A stretch of 64,000 nucleotides of DNA, from assembly GCF_027943255.1 (NCBI RefSeq), contig NC_072896.1, positions 41,256,501 to 41,320,500 of the forward strand, written 5' to 3'. Below, piece after piece: positions 34,290-45,010 of this stretch. Within the stretch, counting starts at the first letter, position 1. The number at the start of each line of letters is the position of its first letter. The notes below the pieces were generated by a model that did not search any database, was not told where the DNA came from, and saw only the letters and a list, made by a program, of their open reading frames with translations. The position numbers and the translations under genes were made by a program. The stretch comes from Anastrepha obliqua. Lineage: Eukaryota > Arthropoda > Insecta > Diptera > Tephritidae.

Positions 34290-35000
34290 AACTCCCTAAA
34301 ATATTATAACAAGGATATAAAAATTATAAATGCTACTCTATTGGAAAACTGCTGAGGTAATCATGTTTAACAAGCCAGAAAAACCAGCACCGTTATACCG
34401 GTCCATATCTATCGTGCCTATGATTTGAAAATTAATGGAAAATTTAATTGCCAAGCGTCTCAATCACGTAATTGAACAGAGAAATTTAATTCCTACGCAC
34501 CAATCTGGTTTCCGTGCAAAGAATTCAACCATTGACCAAGTCCATCGATTAACTCGAGTTATTGAAAACGCGATTTAAGAAAAAAACAGGTAAATCCGTT
34601 GTCTTCCTTGAAGTGTTGCTTTATCTCTCACATATAATAAAATACTGCTATATAACCAGATGCTCCAATGGACGGGTGGAATCTAATTATGGGGTCGCTC
34701 AAGCTCCAGCAATACCTTGCAAATACAAAGATTTCAAAAGAAAGCCTTTTTTTTGGAAGGAGGTTGAAATCAAAATATCACAAACATCTCAGAGGTGCCG
34801 TCACACCAATGGTATGTGAGGAACGCTCCCACTAATACTATAACAATCCTCCACCTTGGCTAATTCTACTCTGGAACCACAAAAGTATAACTTTTGGGTA
34901 GAGCCGCGTTTATGTCCGAATACACAACAGGCACCTGCGTCCAGGTTACTCTCCTGCAGGTATATGAAGGCTATACACCGTCGATAGTCCCAATCACTCC
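34290..35000 (+). pseudogene. Jockey-type LINE reverse transcriptase remnant
   Basis: Conceptual reading includes YRSISIVPMI.KLMENLIAKRL, then HVIEQRNLIPTHQSGFRAKN and STIDQVHRLTRVIE. This is the jockey RT block. The following D-bearing block is damaged and an internal deletion jumps to later RT sequence. Confidence 0.65.
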
Positions 35001-35179
35001 CACTGTGCTTATAGGTGGTTCCAAAGTAAAGGAGACATCGGAAAACTTGCAGTAGTGTTATCTTGACTCACTACCGTCTTATCTTCTGTACGATACTGTA
35101 TTGAGTGTTTCAGTCAAACGTCTGTTCTTGTTATCGGTTCGTCAGAAACTGTCCGCCTTCTCTGTTGTTGCAACTGTTG

Positions 35180-36490
35180 CTGCATCGCTTTGCGTTCTCA
35201 ATCAGTATGGCGAAGTCGCGTCATGACCTTACCTAGGAACGTTTGCGCTGCCTCGTACTTACCGCTGGTTGCGCACATGTTTCGAAAGAGGGTCCTGGGG
35301 CATGGTTGATGACCCAGTGCTTGTTCCAGGACAGCTCGTTTTTCTCTGAAGCGGTCGCAATAAAACATGACGTGGTCTGCGTTGTCGTCAGTATTCGGGC
35401 AGTTTGGACAGAAAGGGCTATGTGCCAGTTTAAAACGGTTCAGATATTCCTGAAAACAGTCATGCCCGCTGAGCAACTGCGAGAGGTGATAGTCGGTGTC
35501 TGCATGTTTTCTTCATTAATCACTCACCAACACGTGGTATGAGTTCCTAAGTCCAACGTCCGCTTTGTGGCTCATCCCACCGCTCCTGCCGCCGGCCCAT
35601 TGTCAGCAGTCGTTCACCTGCTTTTTCTACTGGTGTGGGCCACGCTCCTTGCCCGTTATAGAGCCCAAACATTTCATGTGCCAATAGGTTCAAAGGTATC
35701 TTTCTAGCTATTACGTAGATTGCATCATCAGACACCGTTCTATACACGCAAGCTACATGCAGCGCGCCTTGCCTGTATGTCTGGGTGACTTCCCGTAGAT
35801 TAGACTTTATGGTCCCCGCCCAGATAAGTGCTGCATAAAGAATTATACAATCATCAACCAATAACAGTAGTCGTCTGTGATTTGCCTGGGGCCCTCCTAT
35901 ATTAGGGAGGAGTCGCGTCAGGGCAGCATTGACAGAAGTTGCCTGACAGAATGCTGCCTGAAACAAAGTCTTGTGTCGATCCAGACCTCAAGATATTTGA
36001 TCGCCTTTTTCGAGATTATACGGTGAGTACCTATGTTCAACTCAAAGGACTTTCGCCTTTCAGCACTTATTAGAAGTGCTTCGGTTATGTGACCGGCTAA
36101 ATCAAACTTAGCCTCGGTAAGGGATCGTTGCACTTTTCCTTTCAGTGGTAGGCTGGTACGTTGAAACCTTTGAGGACCGTGTTGATGTTAGGCCCAGTTT
36201 GACGAGAAGCATTTTTGCCGATCTTCCTGCACTTATAGCCCTGTGTGCTATTTCCACCACTGTTCTTATTGTATCGACCGTAGATCTAGCTTTCAGGAAG
36301 CCCCGATGCTCCTGAAGTCGTTCGCAGATAATGCGTTCCAGTACCTTCCCCGCTGTGTCCAGCAGACATAGGGGTTTGTATGACCGAGAAAACAAAGGCT
36401 TGAGATGTGCTGTTAACGCCCCTTGGTACGTACGACGTACCGATCTCGAACGTGATTTTGGTATTGAGTTGCTGCGGCAATTCTAAAATG
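35180..36490 (-). pseudogene. R1-type LINE ORF2 remnant
   Basis: Order on the - strand, from 36490 to 35180. First is RT block YKPLCLLDTAGKVLERIICE with LKARSTVDTI. A deletion removes YADD. A thumb region with AIKYLEVWIDTRL follows, then the long region 35547-35966. It ends with CPNCPNTDDNADHVMFYC, a C-x2-C-x8-H-x4-C motif typical of R1-type C-termini. No RNase H is seen, in contrast to the 37-kb element. Frameshifts at several joins. Confidence 0.7.
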
Positions 36491-36924
36491 TGTCATGTCG
36501 CACATGAAGAGGCTCTCTCACCATGTTAATAGAGAAGCTTCAGCTCTCACCGATCGGAATGAGGGAAAAGAAAGACTGACCGCATCACCTCACGCAGCAG
36601 CAAACTACTCTGCAAGGAGTGTTATGATGCTCATTTGCATAATGCAAAATCCAAAACAAATTGTTCATTAGTTACTTATATTAACTACAATGAAAAAAAA
36701 AAATTCATATATATGCCTCAGTACCATTGGAGCAGTGCCAGTAGAATGATCAATTATACGATTGCGGTATTTATTTACTTATATATGTAAATACATATGT
36801 AGTTTACTATGCCAACGAGAACTCTTGCACATGACTCAAAACATCAAATTACTGGAACATGGATGTGAAACAGAAGAAATGCTTCAGTAAATGGTATTAC
36901 TGTATACAAAAGTGTATATGTAAA
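36491..36924. other. No gene recognised
   Basis: AT-rich spacer between the R1-type remnant and the interrupted MITE, with a short TATATG/CATATG tract near 36780-36800. Confidence 0.35.
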
Positions 36925-37041
36925 GGGTGGCGCAAAATTAATCACCTTATCGGAAGATTTATAATTTCTGAAAATGGCGTCGTACGTCAAACATATTTGA
37001 CTTTTGTGAACTAGACACCTTCAGTAGATAAGCAGACTAGT

Positions 37042-37053
37042 AATGCAGGGCGA
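37042..37053 (+). repeat. 12-bp target site duplication, left copy
   Basis: AATGCAGGGCGA here is repeated exactly at 41102-41113 after the poly(A) tail of the LINE, marking its insertion site. Confidence 0.85.
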
Positions 37054-37054
37054 A

Positions 37055-37318
37055 TGCAGGAAGGCCATCTGCTGGATTCCGGATCCAGACCTGTCTACGG
37101 CGGATGTCCTATCCTGTCTACGTGCCCAGAATCCGGGCATCAACACGAGGCTTTGGCGAGTCGTCTCGTACACCAAGAGTAAAAACCGGGACGGGAAGGA
37201 AGGTGCTACTCTTGTGGTGCGAGTGGACGAGGCCAGTGTTGATGTCATGGGCTCACGGTACGGGAACCGTCTGAGTCTCTTCCTTGGGACGGCCAGCTTT
37301 CATGTCTTTCCCAAATGA
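37055..37318 (+). CDS. LINE ORF1, C-terminal part only
   Basis: RNA-binding, gag-like ORF1 protein of the element; only the last 87 residues remain, beginning CRKAICWIPDPDLSTADVL and ending SRYGNRLSLFLGTASFHVF. An ATG at 37043 extends this frame, but it belongs to the target duplication, so it is not the natural start. Zinc knuckles normally found in ORF1 are missing, either upstream in the lost part or absent. The stop TGA at 37316-37318 overlaps the ORF2 start. Confidence 0.75.
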   Translation, partial: CRKAICWIPDPDLSTADVLSCLRAQNPGINTRLWRVVSYTKSKNRDGKEGATLVVRVDEASVDVMGSRYGNRLSLFLGTASFHVFPK

Positions 37319-40300
37319 TTGACTCGGACGATTCCTGTAGCTATCGTCCCTTGACGGTGACGCAAATTAACTTGCAGCATTCCAAAGCCGCTACTGCACT
37401 ACTAAGTAGAAGGCTTTCCCAGCTGCACACATTACCCCACATAACAGCAGTGCAAGAGCCCTGGGTCTTTAGGGGCCGTCTCTGTGGCTTAAGTGCGCTG
37501 AAAGGGGCCACGTTACTATATGACAGGAGTTCTAGCAGACCTAGGACCGGTCTTATAGTATCATCCCATCTCACTGTGACGGGTCTTGAGCAATTCTGTT
37601 GCCAAGACCTGGTAGCGGCTGAGGTGTGTTATAGAGGTAGACGCGGATGGTCGAAGTTTGTGATTGCATCTGCTTACTTTCCTTACGATGCTCTGGAAGG
37701 GCCACCACCCGGGAAGGCCACTAGTCTCGTGAGGTTCTGTGAGCGGCGCAGTCTGGGCCTCATCCTATGTTGCGATGCTAATGCCCAGCATACAATCTGG
37801 GGCAGCAGCAAGTGCAATGGGCGGGGCTCTCGACTATTCGAATTTATCGCGTCCTCCTGCCTAGACATACAAAACAAGGGCTCACAGCCAACGTTTGTAA
37901 CGTCTAGAAGACAGGAGGTGATTGATCTAACCCTATCAAACTCAAAACTTGGGTGGTCAATCCAGAACTGGAGAGTCCTTGCCGAAGATTCGTGCTCGGA
38001 CCACAGGTACATTGAGTTTCAGTGTGGCGAGGAGGCACAAATGCCATTGCCCTCTAGAAACCCAAGAAAAACAGACTGGCAGAAGTTTAGGGAGGCGTTG
38101 CGGGACCTTGACGTTGCGCCACCAAGACTTCGAAAAGAACAGGCCATTGAGGCGGCTGTTGAGAAACTCAACGCTGCCCTAACCGACTGTTTTGAGTCAG
38201 CCTGTCCAACTCGACCTCTCCCGAGCCGGACTCCCGTTCCTTGGTGGAACCAAGAGCTCCAGATGTTGAGGCGTGAGTCGAGAAAACTCCTAAACCGGGC
38301 CCTCAAGACTAACCTTGCAGAGGACTGGGAGCGATACCGTGATGTTCAGAAGAACTACAAGAGGCTTATTCGGGAATCGAAAAAAGCCTCATATAGGGAA
38401 TTCTGCAGCGGTATTGAATCTCTGAGTGACACGGCGAAGTTGGTTAGGATCCTGAAAAGGGACCCAACGGCAAAGCTGGGGTCACTTAGGAAATCTGATG
38501 GCTCCTTCACGGAGCGGAAAAGTGAGACACTCAGCTTGCTGATGGAGTCTCACTTTCCTGGTAATCAGATAAGCATCAGCCGGCAACAGCCCTTATTGAT
38601 AGAGGCAGTTGTCAGAGCTGCTACACCTTCTCGGCATGACTGGTTCGTTGCCAGATCTGTGGTGAATGTGGCCGCCATTCGATTTGCCATCAAATCTTTT
38701 GGCGACTACAAGTCGCCCGGACCAGATGGCATATTTCCTGCCATGCTGAAGGAGGGTGCAGAGTTCGTGACAGCAGCCCTGAAGAAAATCTTCTCGGCAT
38801 GCCTGGCACTGGCTTACATACCACGCTCTTGGAGGATGGTGAGGGTCGCTTTCATCCCAAAGGTTGGAAAAGACGACTACACCAGCCCCAAAAGCTTTAG
38901 ACCAATCAGCATGACCTCTTTCATGCTGAAAAGTCTCGAACGACTAGTGGAACTGCGCATACGTCAGAAGTCGCTGAAGGCTCACCCTCTGTCTCTATTT
39001 CAGCATGCCTATCAGAGTGGAAAATCCTGCGAGTCGGCACTGCAAAACCTTGTTGCAAGGATAGAGCTGGCCATCGACAGGAGGGACTACGCTATGGGTA
39101 TCTTTTTAGACATAGAGGGGGCGTTTGATAATGCCACTTTTGATAGTATGTGTAACTCTGCTAGTAGGCACGGCGTAGACCGGGTGCTAGTAAATTGGAT
39201 TCGTTCGATGCTGGCCCAAAGAATCGTTTCGGTGCGAGCAGAGGAAGATCTGCTGGTGTCATCTGGGGTTAACAGAGGCTGCCCCCAAGGCGGTGTGCTG
39301 TCTCCGTTGCTCTGGTGCATGGTAATCGATCCTCTACTCACCACCTTAAACGATTCGGGAGTCTACGCACAAGCATATGCGGACGACGTTGCTTGTTTGG
39401 TAACAGGCTCTTCGCTTATGAACATCTGCAGGAAAGTGCAGAAAACTCTGGATCGGATTGACACTTGGTGCTGTGCGAACGGGCTGTCGGCAAATCCCGC
39501 CAAGACTGGTATTGTCCTCTTTACCAGAAGGAGGAAGCTTGACGGAATCGTTCTGCCAAAGCTAAAAGGAGTCACAATCCAGCTATCCAAGGAAATTAAA
39601 TATCTAGGAGTAATCCTCGATAGTAAGCTCCTATGGAAATCACACGTTGAGACAAAGGCATCCAAAGCGCTGACAGCTTTCTGGCAGTGCAAAGGTGTCT
39701 TTGGGAAAACGTGGGGTCTCTCTCCTAGCAAGGTCCTATGGATCTACACAGCTATGATAAGACCCATTATCACCTATGCATCAGTGGTCTGGATGAGTAG
39801 ACTATCCCTAGTGGAAGTCAGGAGGACCTTATCGAGACTACAACGCACTGTGGCCATCTGTTGCACCGGAGCTTTTCCGACTACTTCAGGCCCGGCACTA
39901 GATGCTCTGATTGGTTTACCACCACTTGATGCTTTCATCCGAGGAGAGGCCCTGAAGGCCATCTGCAGACTGAAACACAGTGGGAACTGGTACGGCCCTT
40001 GTCCGGCATTGGAACACAGAGAAGGTATGGACATCGATCCAACGATTCTCTCCATGCCCCTTGACTCAATGCCATCAAGAGTCGTACTTGAAAAGAGATA
40101 CAGTGTAGTGCTACCAGAGGCTCAGTTGTGGGGAGACTCAGAAAATGAGCCCGGCAAACACTGTTTTCGCATTTTTACGGATGGCTCCAGGACCGAGCAT
40201 GGCTCCGGCTCTGGGGTCTACGTGGAATCCAGCGGGACAAAACTGCACTTTGCTCTTGGAATGCATGCATCTGTGTTTCAAGCGGAGGTGTATGCAGTTC

Positions 40301-41004
40301 AAGAAGCGATGAACTTTGTTGTGGAAAAACGATGGAGAGGCAGATCTATATGTGTCTGCAGCGACAGCCAAGCTGCGCTTATGGCCTTAGACAGCCCTCA
40401 AACCACATCAGGGGTAGTGAAGTCCTGTAAATCCAGGCTGAACTATGTCGGCAGACATAACAGCCTGATGCTAACATGGGTCCCGGGACACGTGGGTATC
40501 GCGGGTAACGAGACCTCTGACTCCTTAGCTAAGATGGGCTCTGAGGCCAATTTCTTTGGCCCAGAGCCCGCTTTGCCACTCCCCTCTGCGGCCATCACGG
40601 CCACGGTTAGCAAATGGGTAACTACTACCCACAAGCGAGCTTGGCAGGCTGAGAGAGGCTGCAGATGGGCAAAACTGATGTTACCTGTCATGTCCGATCG
40701 ACTGTCGCAAACCCTTCTGTCATTAGGCAGAGGGGAGTGCAGACGGCTGGTTGGACTAATGACGGGCCACTTTCTGTGGGCAAAGCACATGGAAAGGTTG
40801 GGCATCTCAGACAGTGTACTCTGCCCAGCTTGTGAAGAGGAGGATGAGACGGCGGATCACTTCCTGTGTGTCTGCCCCGCCTTCGCCCGAATCAGGTTTG
40901 AGGTCTTTGGCACTGATGTGTTAAGAAGCGACCATCTTGGCTCCTTGGCACCACAAGATCTACTCAGATTTCTTCGGAGATCGGGTAGATTTAAAGAAAA
41001 TTAA
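37315..41004 (+). CDS. LINE ORF2: endonuclease, reverse transcriptase, RNase H
   Basis: Polyprotein that nicks the target and copies element RNA at the nick. Uninterrupted 1,229 residues from ATG 37315. Apurinic-like endonuclease, residues about 12-235: QINLQHSKAA, E48 in AVQEPW, D154 and N156 in CCDANAQ, D229-H230 in SDHRYIEF. Reverse transcriptase, about 430-760: SPGPDGIFPAML, FRPISMTSFMLKSLERLV, the FLDIEGAFDNATF aspartate, RGCPQGGVLSPLLW, and YADD at 688-691. RNase H, about 950-1075, with all four acidic residues visible (D956, E991, D1017, D1069). C-terminal Cys/His motif C1170, C1173, H1182, C1187. The RNase H domain, the ORF order and the ATGA overlap fit the LOA/I/jockey group; LOA-like is the best guess. 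All catalytic residues that could be checked are present, so the enzyme may be functional. Confidence 0.92.
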   Translation: MIDSDDSCSYRPLTVTQINLQHSKAATALLSRRLSQLHTLPHITAVQEPWVFRGRLCGLSALKGATLLYDRSSSRPRTGLIVSSHLTVTGLEQFCCQDLVAAEVCYRGRRGWSKFVIASAYFPYDALEGPPPGKATSLVRFCERRSLGLILCCDANAQHTIWGSSKCNGRGSRLFEFIASSCLDIQNKGSQPTFVTSRRQEVIDLTLSNSKLGWSIQNWRVLAEDSCSDHRYIEFQCGEEAQMPLPSRNPRKTDWQKFREALRDLDVAPPRLRKEQAIEAAVEKLNAALTDCFESACPTRPLPSRTPVPWWNQELQMLRRESRKLLNRALKTNLAEDWERYRDVQKNYKRLIRESKKASYREFCSGIESLSDTAKLVRILKRDPTAKLGSLRKSDGSFTERKSETLSLLMESHFPGNQISISRQQPLLIEAVVRAATPSRHDWFVARSVVNVAAIRFAIKSFGDYKSPGPDGIFPAMLKEGAEFVTAALKKIFSACLALAYIPRSWRMVRVAFIPKVGKDDYTSPKSFRPISMTSFMLKSLERLVELRIRQKSLKAHPLSLFQHAYQSGKSCESALQNLVARIELAIDRRDYAMGIFLDIEGAFDNATFDSMCNSASRHGVDRVLVNWIRSMLAQRIVSVRAEEDLLVSSGVNRGCPQGGVLSPLLWCMVIDPLLTTLNDSGVYAQAYADDVACLVTGSSLMNICRKVQKTLDRIDTWCCANGLSANPAKTGIVLFTRRRKLDGIVLPKLKGVTIQLSKEIKYLGVILDSKLLWKSHVETKASKALTAFWQCKGVFGKTWGLSPSKVLWIYTAMIRPIITYASVVWMSRLSLVEVRRTLSRLQRTVAICCTGAFPTTSGPALDALIGLPPLDAFIRGEALKAICRLKHSGNWYGPCPALEHREGMDIDPTILSMPLDSMPSRVVLEKRYSVVLPEAQLWGDSENEPGKHCFRIFTDGSRTEHGSGSGVYVESSGTKLHFALGMHASVFQAEVYAVQEAMNFVVEKRWRGRSICVCSDSQAALMALDSPQTTSGVVKSCKSRLNYVGRHNSLMLTWVPGHVGIAGNETSDSLAKMGSEANFFGPEPALPLPSAAITATVSKWVTTTHKRAWQAERGCRWAKLMLPVMSDRLSQTLLSLGRGECRRLVGLMTGHFLWAKHMERLGISDSVLCPACEEEDETADHFLCVCPAFARIRFEVFGTDVLRSDHLGSLAPQDLLRFLRRSGRFKEN

Positions 41005-41101
41005 AAGGGAATCCAAGTGTAGTACAATGGACTCAATTAATGTCTGAGTGCTGCACTTGCTAGTTGTCCCGACAAAACAAAAAAAAAAAAAAAAAAAAAA
41101 A

Positions 41102-41113
41102 AATGCAGGGCGA
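41102..41113 (+). repeat. 12-bp target site duplication, right copy
   Basis: Exact repeat of 37042-37053, directly after the poly(A) run. One or two A residues cannot be assigned to tail or target. Confidence 0.85.
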
Positions 41114-41210
41114 AAAGGTCCAAATAAAGATTTCCCTCACTCAATACCATTTTTTCTATTTAGTTAGTTAAAGTTATTCAAAAATAAAATTGGATGATTA
41201 ATTTTGGGTT

Positions 41211-41839
41211 TTGGTTATTATGAAGGATAATATTTTGCAGACTAGTGAAGGAATTTTCATTAAGAAATTAAGGTTTTTAAATTTTTAGACGCACAGAAAA
41301 AGTAAATCGAGACCCTCGTATATTGACTGGTACCAGATATATTTGCTATCTATAATAAAGTCTAATAGGATAAGTAATTCTTTGCAGAACACAATTATAA
41401 AAGCGTTTAATAAACTGCGCGTGTAATGGATGCTGCCAATTTTTTTTATAAAATCCAAATTTATTAACACCATTTAAAACAAAAATAATTAGAATGTAAG
41501 TCAAAATCAAGTCGAATCCTTTATTTCCTTGTGGTTGCGACTTGCTTTTTAAGTTGGTAAATAAAACTGCTTTTCTTAATTTTTGAACACACCTTTTATT
41601 CGAACTAATATATTAACTTGTACACGAGTTCAGTAAGAAGGCAATTTATTATTCACTTTCTAAAGAACCATAAACATACTTATACAAAAGATTTGGTCCA
41701 GCCTACGCGTTCATTAAGGTGACCGGGTAGAGAAAGGTAGAAAAACGTCTCCTTCAAAAACGTAGTAAATGTTATCAAGCAGAAACACTGAGAATTAAGG
41801 AAAATGTCTAATGCTGCTTCGCAAGGTCATTAACTCTTG
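41211..41839. other. No gene recognised
   Basis: AT-rich spacer with nothing identifiable. Confidence 0.35.
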
Positions 41840-42135
41840 TGAGCCCAAATACGAGTACTTTGCCGAACGTATTCAACGATTCGGCGTTGGTCTCGGCCAT
41901 ATTCGGCTACAAAATTTCAGTTCAATTTTGGAAAAAACAAAGACGAAGTTATTCCGAATTTTTCTTAAAATATTTTTTGTATAAAGTTTTAGTATTTGTA
42001 AGATTTTTTCAATACTACTATCAAAGCCCACATTTTACGTTAAAAAATATCTGCTCCTCCCTTTGGTCCTTGAAAATGTTCGGTTCGGCTTCTGTTCGAT
42101 CTCGGCCTTAATAATTGATATTCGCTCGTTCTCTT
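41840..42135 (+). mobile_element. hAT-like MITE copy
   Basis: Shares TCGGCCATATTCGGCTACAA with the 5337 element, then ATTTCAGTTCAATTTTGG, then CAAAGCCCACATTTTACG and ATCTGCTCCTCC, and the closing TTCGGTTCGGCTTC ... TTGATATTCGCTCGTTCTCTT. It is shorter than the 5.3-kb copy through an internal deletion. Confidence 0.6.
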
Positions 42136-42214
42136 GTCGTAACTTAGGAACTATAAGCTATATCATATTAAAATGTGAAATGTAATTGAAATAATAAAAT
42201 AAGGTAATCGGTAT

Positions 42215-42690
42215 CGATAGCTATGGTTTCACAGCTGAGAATGGGAAACTGTGCTGACATTACTGTTCAATAAGGTTTGGCAAGTCATCATGAATCGTTT
42301 AACATCAGAACAACGCTTCCAAATTGCTGAAATTTACTTTGAAAAAAAAAAAATATTCTCCAAGTTCTTAGAGCATTTTGCCCATTTTAAGTGGCGCATA
42401 CACGCTGGCGGCATCATCGGTTGTTATTTTTTTCGAAATGAGGTCCTTCCGCTGTCGTTACGGTGAATCGCGAGCGCTATTGAGCCATGCTACTGAATTT
42501 TTGTTTCCAAAAATTAATCAGCAAAATCTCGACGACATTTGGTTCCAATAAGACGGCGCATCTTGCCATATAGCCCGCTTAACAATCGATTTATTGCAAT
42601 ATTCAAATCACCTTGACGCCATACGGCCAGATTTTTAGTATAGGAAAAAGTTGTCAAAAATTGGACTAATCGAATGGACCATGTAACTCT
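42215..42690 (+). pseudogene. DD41D transposon with internal deletion
   Basis: The start MNRLTSEQRFQIAEIYFE (ATG 42290) is fused by deletion to FKWRIHAGGIIGCYFF, then after frameshifts FLFPKINQQNLDDIWFQ and DGASCHIARLTIDLL (second D). The end AAGTTGTCAAAAATTGGAC, ATCGAATGGACCATGTA is the inverse of the sequence at 60461-60500, and the leader also matches 60730-60830. These are two copies of one subfamily. Confidence 0.7.
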
Positions 42691-43619
42691 TAGCCACGGT
42701 GGACATATGACAGATATCATATTAAAAAAAATAAATGTCATAAAATTATTTACTAGATTATAATAAAAAACAAAAATACATTTCAAAAATATTTCCGTTT
42801 TGCATTATTATTCTAAGTTCTCAAGCTCTTACAATAAGGTGAGTCTATGTCTAATAGTTAAACTCTTAGAGGCTACTAGGATCCGTATAGCCAAACCTGA
42901 GCTCCGACATCTCTGTCATATTACTTTCTGGGATTTCAAGGGTGACCCAATTTTTGAGATATTAATTCCTTCTCCCGGTCACCCTAACATACCCATATAT
43001 TATTACTTATGCACGTATGGATTTGTGTACGTATTATATTTAATTTGAAGTACTTTTATCAATCGTGCCCTCAAACAGATGGGCGTGGTGGAACGAGTAT
43101 CAAAATGTTTTTAAAGCTGTTTATTTTAGTCCCAGACGTGACCGAACTTTACATATGGACGTATGTATAAGTGTACTAAATATAAATATCATACACTATA
43201 CATATGTATGTATGTATGCATGCATGTTCATAAATTTGCATTCTTCGTAATCACATATATATGTATATATGTATGTAGGGGCATGCATTTGTGCCTACAA
43301 GAACAGACAAAACTTGATTGCGTTGCACTTCTAAGGCTTTTGTTTCATTTCGTTCGAATCCATAAAAACTCAAAACAATTAAAGAAGTACATAATAAGAG
43401 TTTAAGTGTATACATACATACGTACGCATACACAAATGCGGTTGGGCTCGAGAGTGAATCAAAGATTTGTGTGAACTTACTTTGTTATTTTTTTATAAAA
43501 TTATTTTAAGAGAGATGTGCATACATAACATATATACGTATATGTATGTATATACCACACAATTGAAATAAGCCCTTCTTCACTTAGTCTTTTCAATGCA
43601 AAGAAGGTTTGAATCTTCC
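42691..43619. other. No gene; (TATG)n at 43190-43290
   Basis: AT-rich with long CATA/TATG tracts at 43190-43290, 43405-43435 and 43530-43555. No gene recognised. Confidence 0.4.
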
Positions 43620-43965
43620 ATCATCGTCGATATAAGCCGGGAATTCCACGCCAAGATGGTCCCTCAAAGATTTGTTAATAAAAAGTAGAGGTCAGCCATC
43701 ATTCTCATTCGCATATTCATTGCGACATTAGTCAGTTGTTTTTTTCGGTGTAGAGGCATGTGAGGATCAACATAATGATCCGAGTGGTCTTCATCATCAT
43801 TTAAAGAAAATGGGACTTGTAAAAATGAGCGTTTGGCCTTTTGCGAGCTCAATGATCAAGTGACAGAATATCTTCTCTGCGAATGTGTAGCTCTCGCACA
43901 GCTACGTGGTGTGTCTATATTCGTTGGTGATATTGAACAAAAAGCATAAGGAAGTGCTTAAATTC
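43620..43965 (+). pseudogene. Possible LINE C-terminal fragment
   Basis: VTEYLLCECVALAQLRGVSIF at about 43862-43925 resembles the H-LLC-C-PALA-LR end of jockey/I-group ORF2. The preceding part cannot be aligned by eye. Confidence 0.4.
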
Positions 43966-44234
43966 ATTGCAAGGCTCCAATTATAGACCCACAGTTAAGA
44001 ACAATATACATTCGATGGGTACTCACAGACACCAAGTTTTGTAGAAAATTAATTACATTTTCGAAAGACAAAGTCGATTTAAAACATCCCCGCAAACATA
44101 ATAAATTCAACACCACTGCGCTCATTAACTGGCGTCTTCTAACTCTCAATATTCAACTAACTTCAACCTACCTCACCGATCATTTCCCCTTTCCTACCTC
44201 TGCAAGCACTCCGTACACATTTTTTCGCTTTCAG

Positions 44235-45010
44235 TCTATCGTCGCGCGACATGTGACATGTCACGATATAGAGACATCTTTGGGCATTAGTGGAGCCAGC
44301 ATACATTCAATATTCTATGAAAATTTGGTCAGCATAATTGACATAATTTGACAATATCTCAAAAAAGGATTCGAGGAAAGGAAAGGAAAATTCAGCCGCG
44401 GTGGTTCAAAGCATGTATATGACATCATAACAGGGGGCACATTTTGGATCTATGTACATGAGCAGGAAGCAAAGTAGATATCATCAGTATGGGCGCTCCA
44501 AGACGAGCTTAATCCAACTAAAGGTGGAACGTAGAAGAAGCACCTCAAAGCAAATGGTCAAATGGTCAGTTGTTTTTTAGGGAAATTCTGTTATGTCACA
44601 ACGCGGGCGCTAGAGAAACTTAAAACAGTCAATTCTGAGTGCTACACAACCATTTATTTGCCAAAAGTTTTTGGAGAAAGAAGAAAAACCAACCGCCAAA
44701 GACGAATGCGAGTTCTCACGTATCGGCTCAAACAAGAGAGTTTTTGAACACTCATAAGATCGAATTAATGAGTTAGCCACTTTACATCAGTTGTCATCTA
44801 ATGATTTCTTCACCAAAAAAAAGCGCGAGGTCAACGTTTTTCAAAACATGAAGAAGCCTTTAAACAGCTCATTCTGGAGGTGTCCACTTCTGAGTGTCAA
44901 AAGTGCTTTGAAAATTGGTTCAAGCGAATGCAGAAGTGTATTGACACCTGCTCATTAGGAAAGGAACTTTTGCGGCAGACCAAACACAGGATCAATCAAC
45001 GCCCGAAAAA
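44235..45010 (+). pseudogene. Mariner remnant, highly decayed
   Basis: Colinear fragments: IETSLGISGASIHSIFYENL (helix-turn-helix), CYTTIYLPKVFGERRKTNRQ (44630-44700), then KKARGQRFSKHEEAFKQLI and CQKCFENWFKRMQKCIDTC (44820-44955). The catalytic HHDNAPSH region is unreadable. Confidence 0.6.

Larger units (their letters stand above)
37054..41101 (+). mobile_element. 5'-truncated non-LTR retrotransposon (RNase H group, LOA/I-like)
   Basis: About 4.05 kb: ORF1 3' end, an ATGA overlap, intact ORF2, a 3' UTR of about 75 bases, and a 25-A run (41079-41103) that merges with the target duplication. The 5' end lies inside ORF1, the usual result of incomplete target-primed reverse transcription. Base composition is clearly more GC-rich than its neighbours. 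The intact frame and exact duplication indicate a recent insertion. Confidence 0.9.
36925..41210 (+). mobile_element. GGTGGCGCAAAATTAATCA MITE, split by a LINE
   Basis: Left part 36925-37053 starts GGTGGCGCAAAATTAATCACC. Right part 41114-41210 ends with GGATGATTAATTTTG, the inverse of the left end. Removing the LINE and one target copy gives a sequence colinear with 51360-51590 (GCGTCGTACGTCAAACATAT, GCAGGGCGAAAAGGTCCAAA against AGAGCGCGTAAAAGTCAAAA). The MITE is about 220 bp when reassembled. Confidence 0.75.

Noticed and set aside
37043..37054. ATG at 37043 as the start of a complete small LINE ORF1
   Set aside because: This ATG is inside the 12-bp target duplication, so it is host DNA. 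The true ORF1 start was lost by 5' truncation.
38019..40805. Antisense open frames across the LINE ORF2
   Set aside because: They are shadows of the 1,229-residue sense frame, whose motifs are intact.
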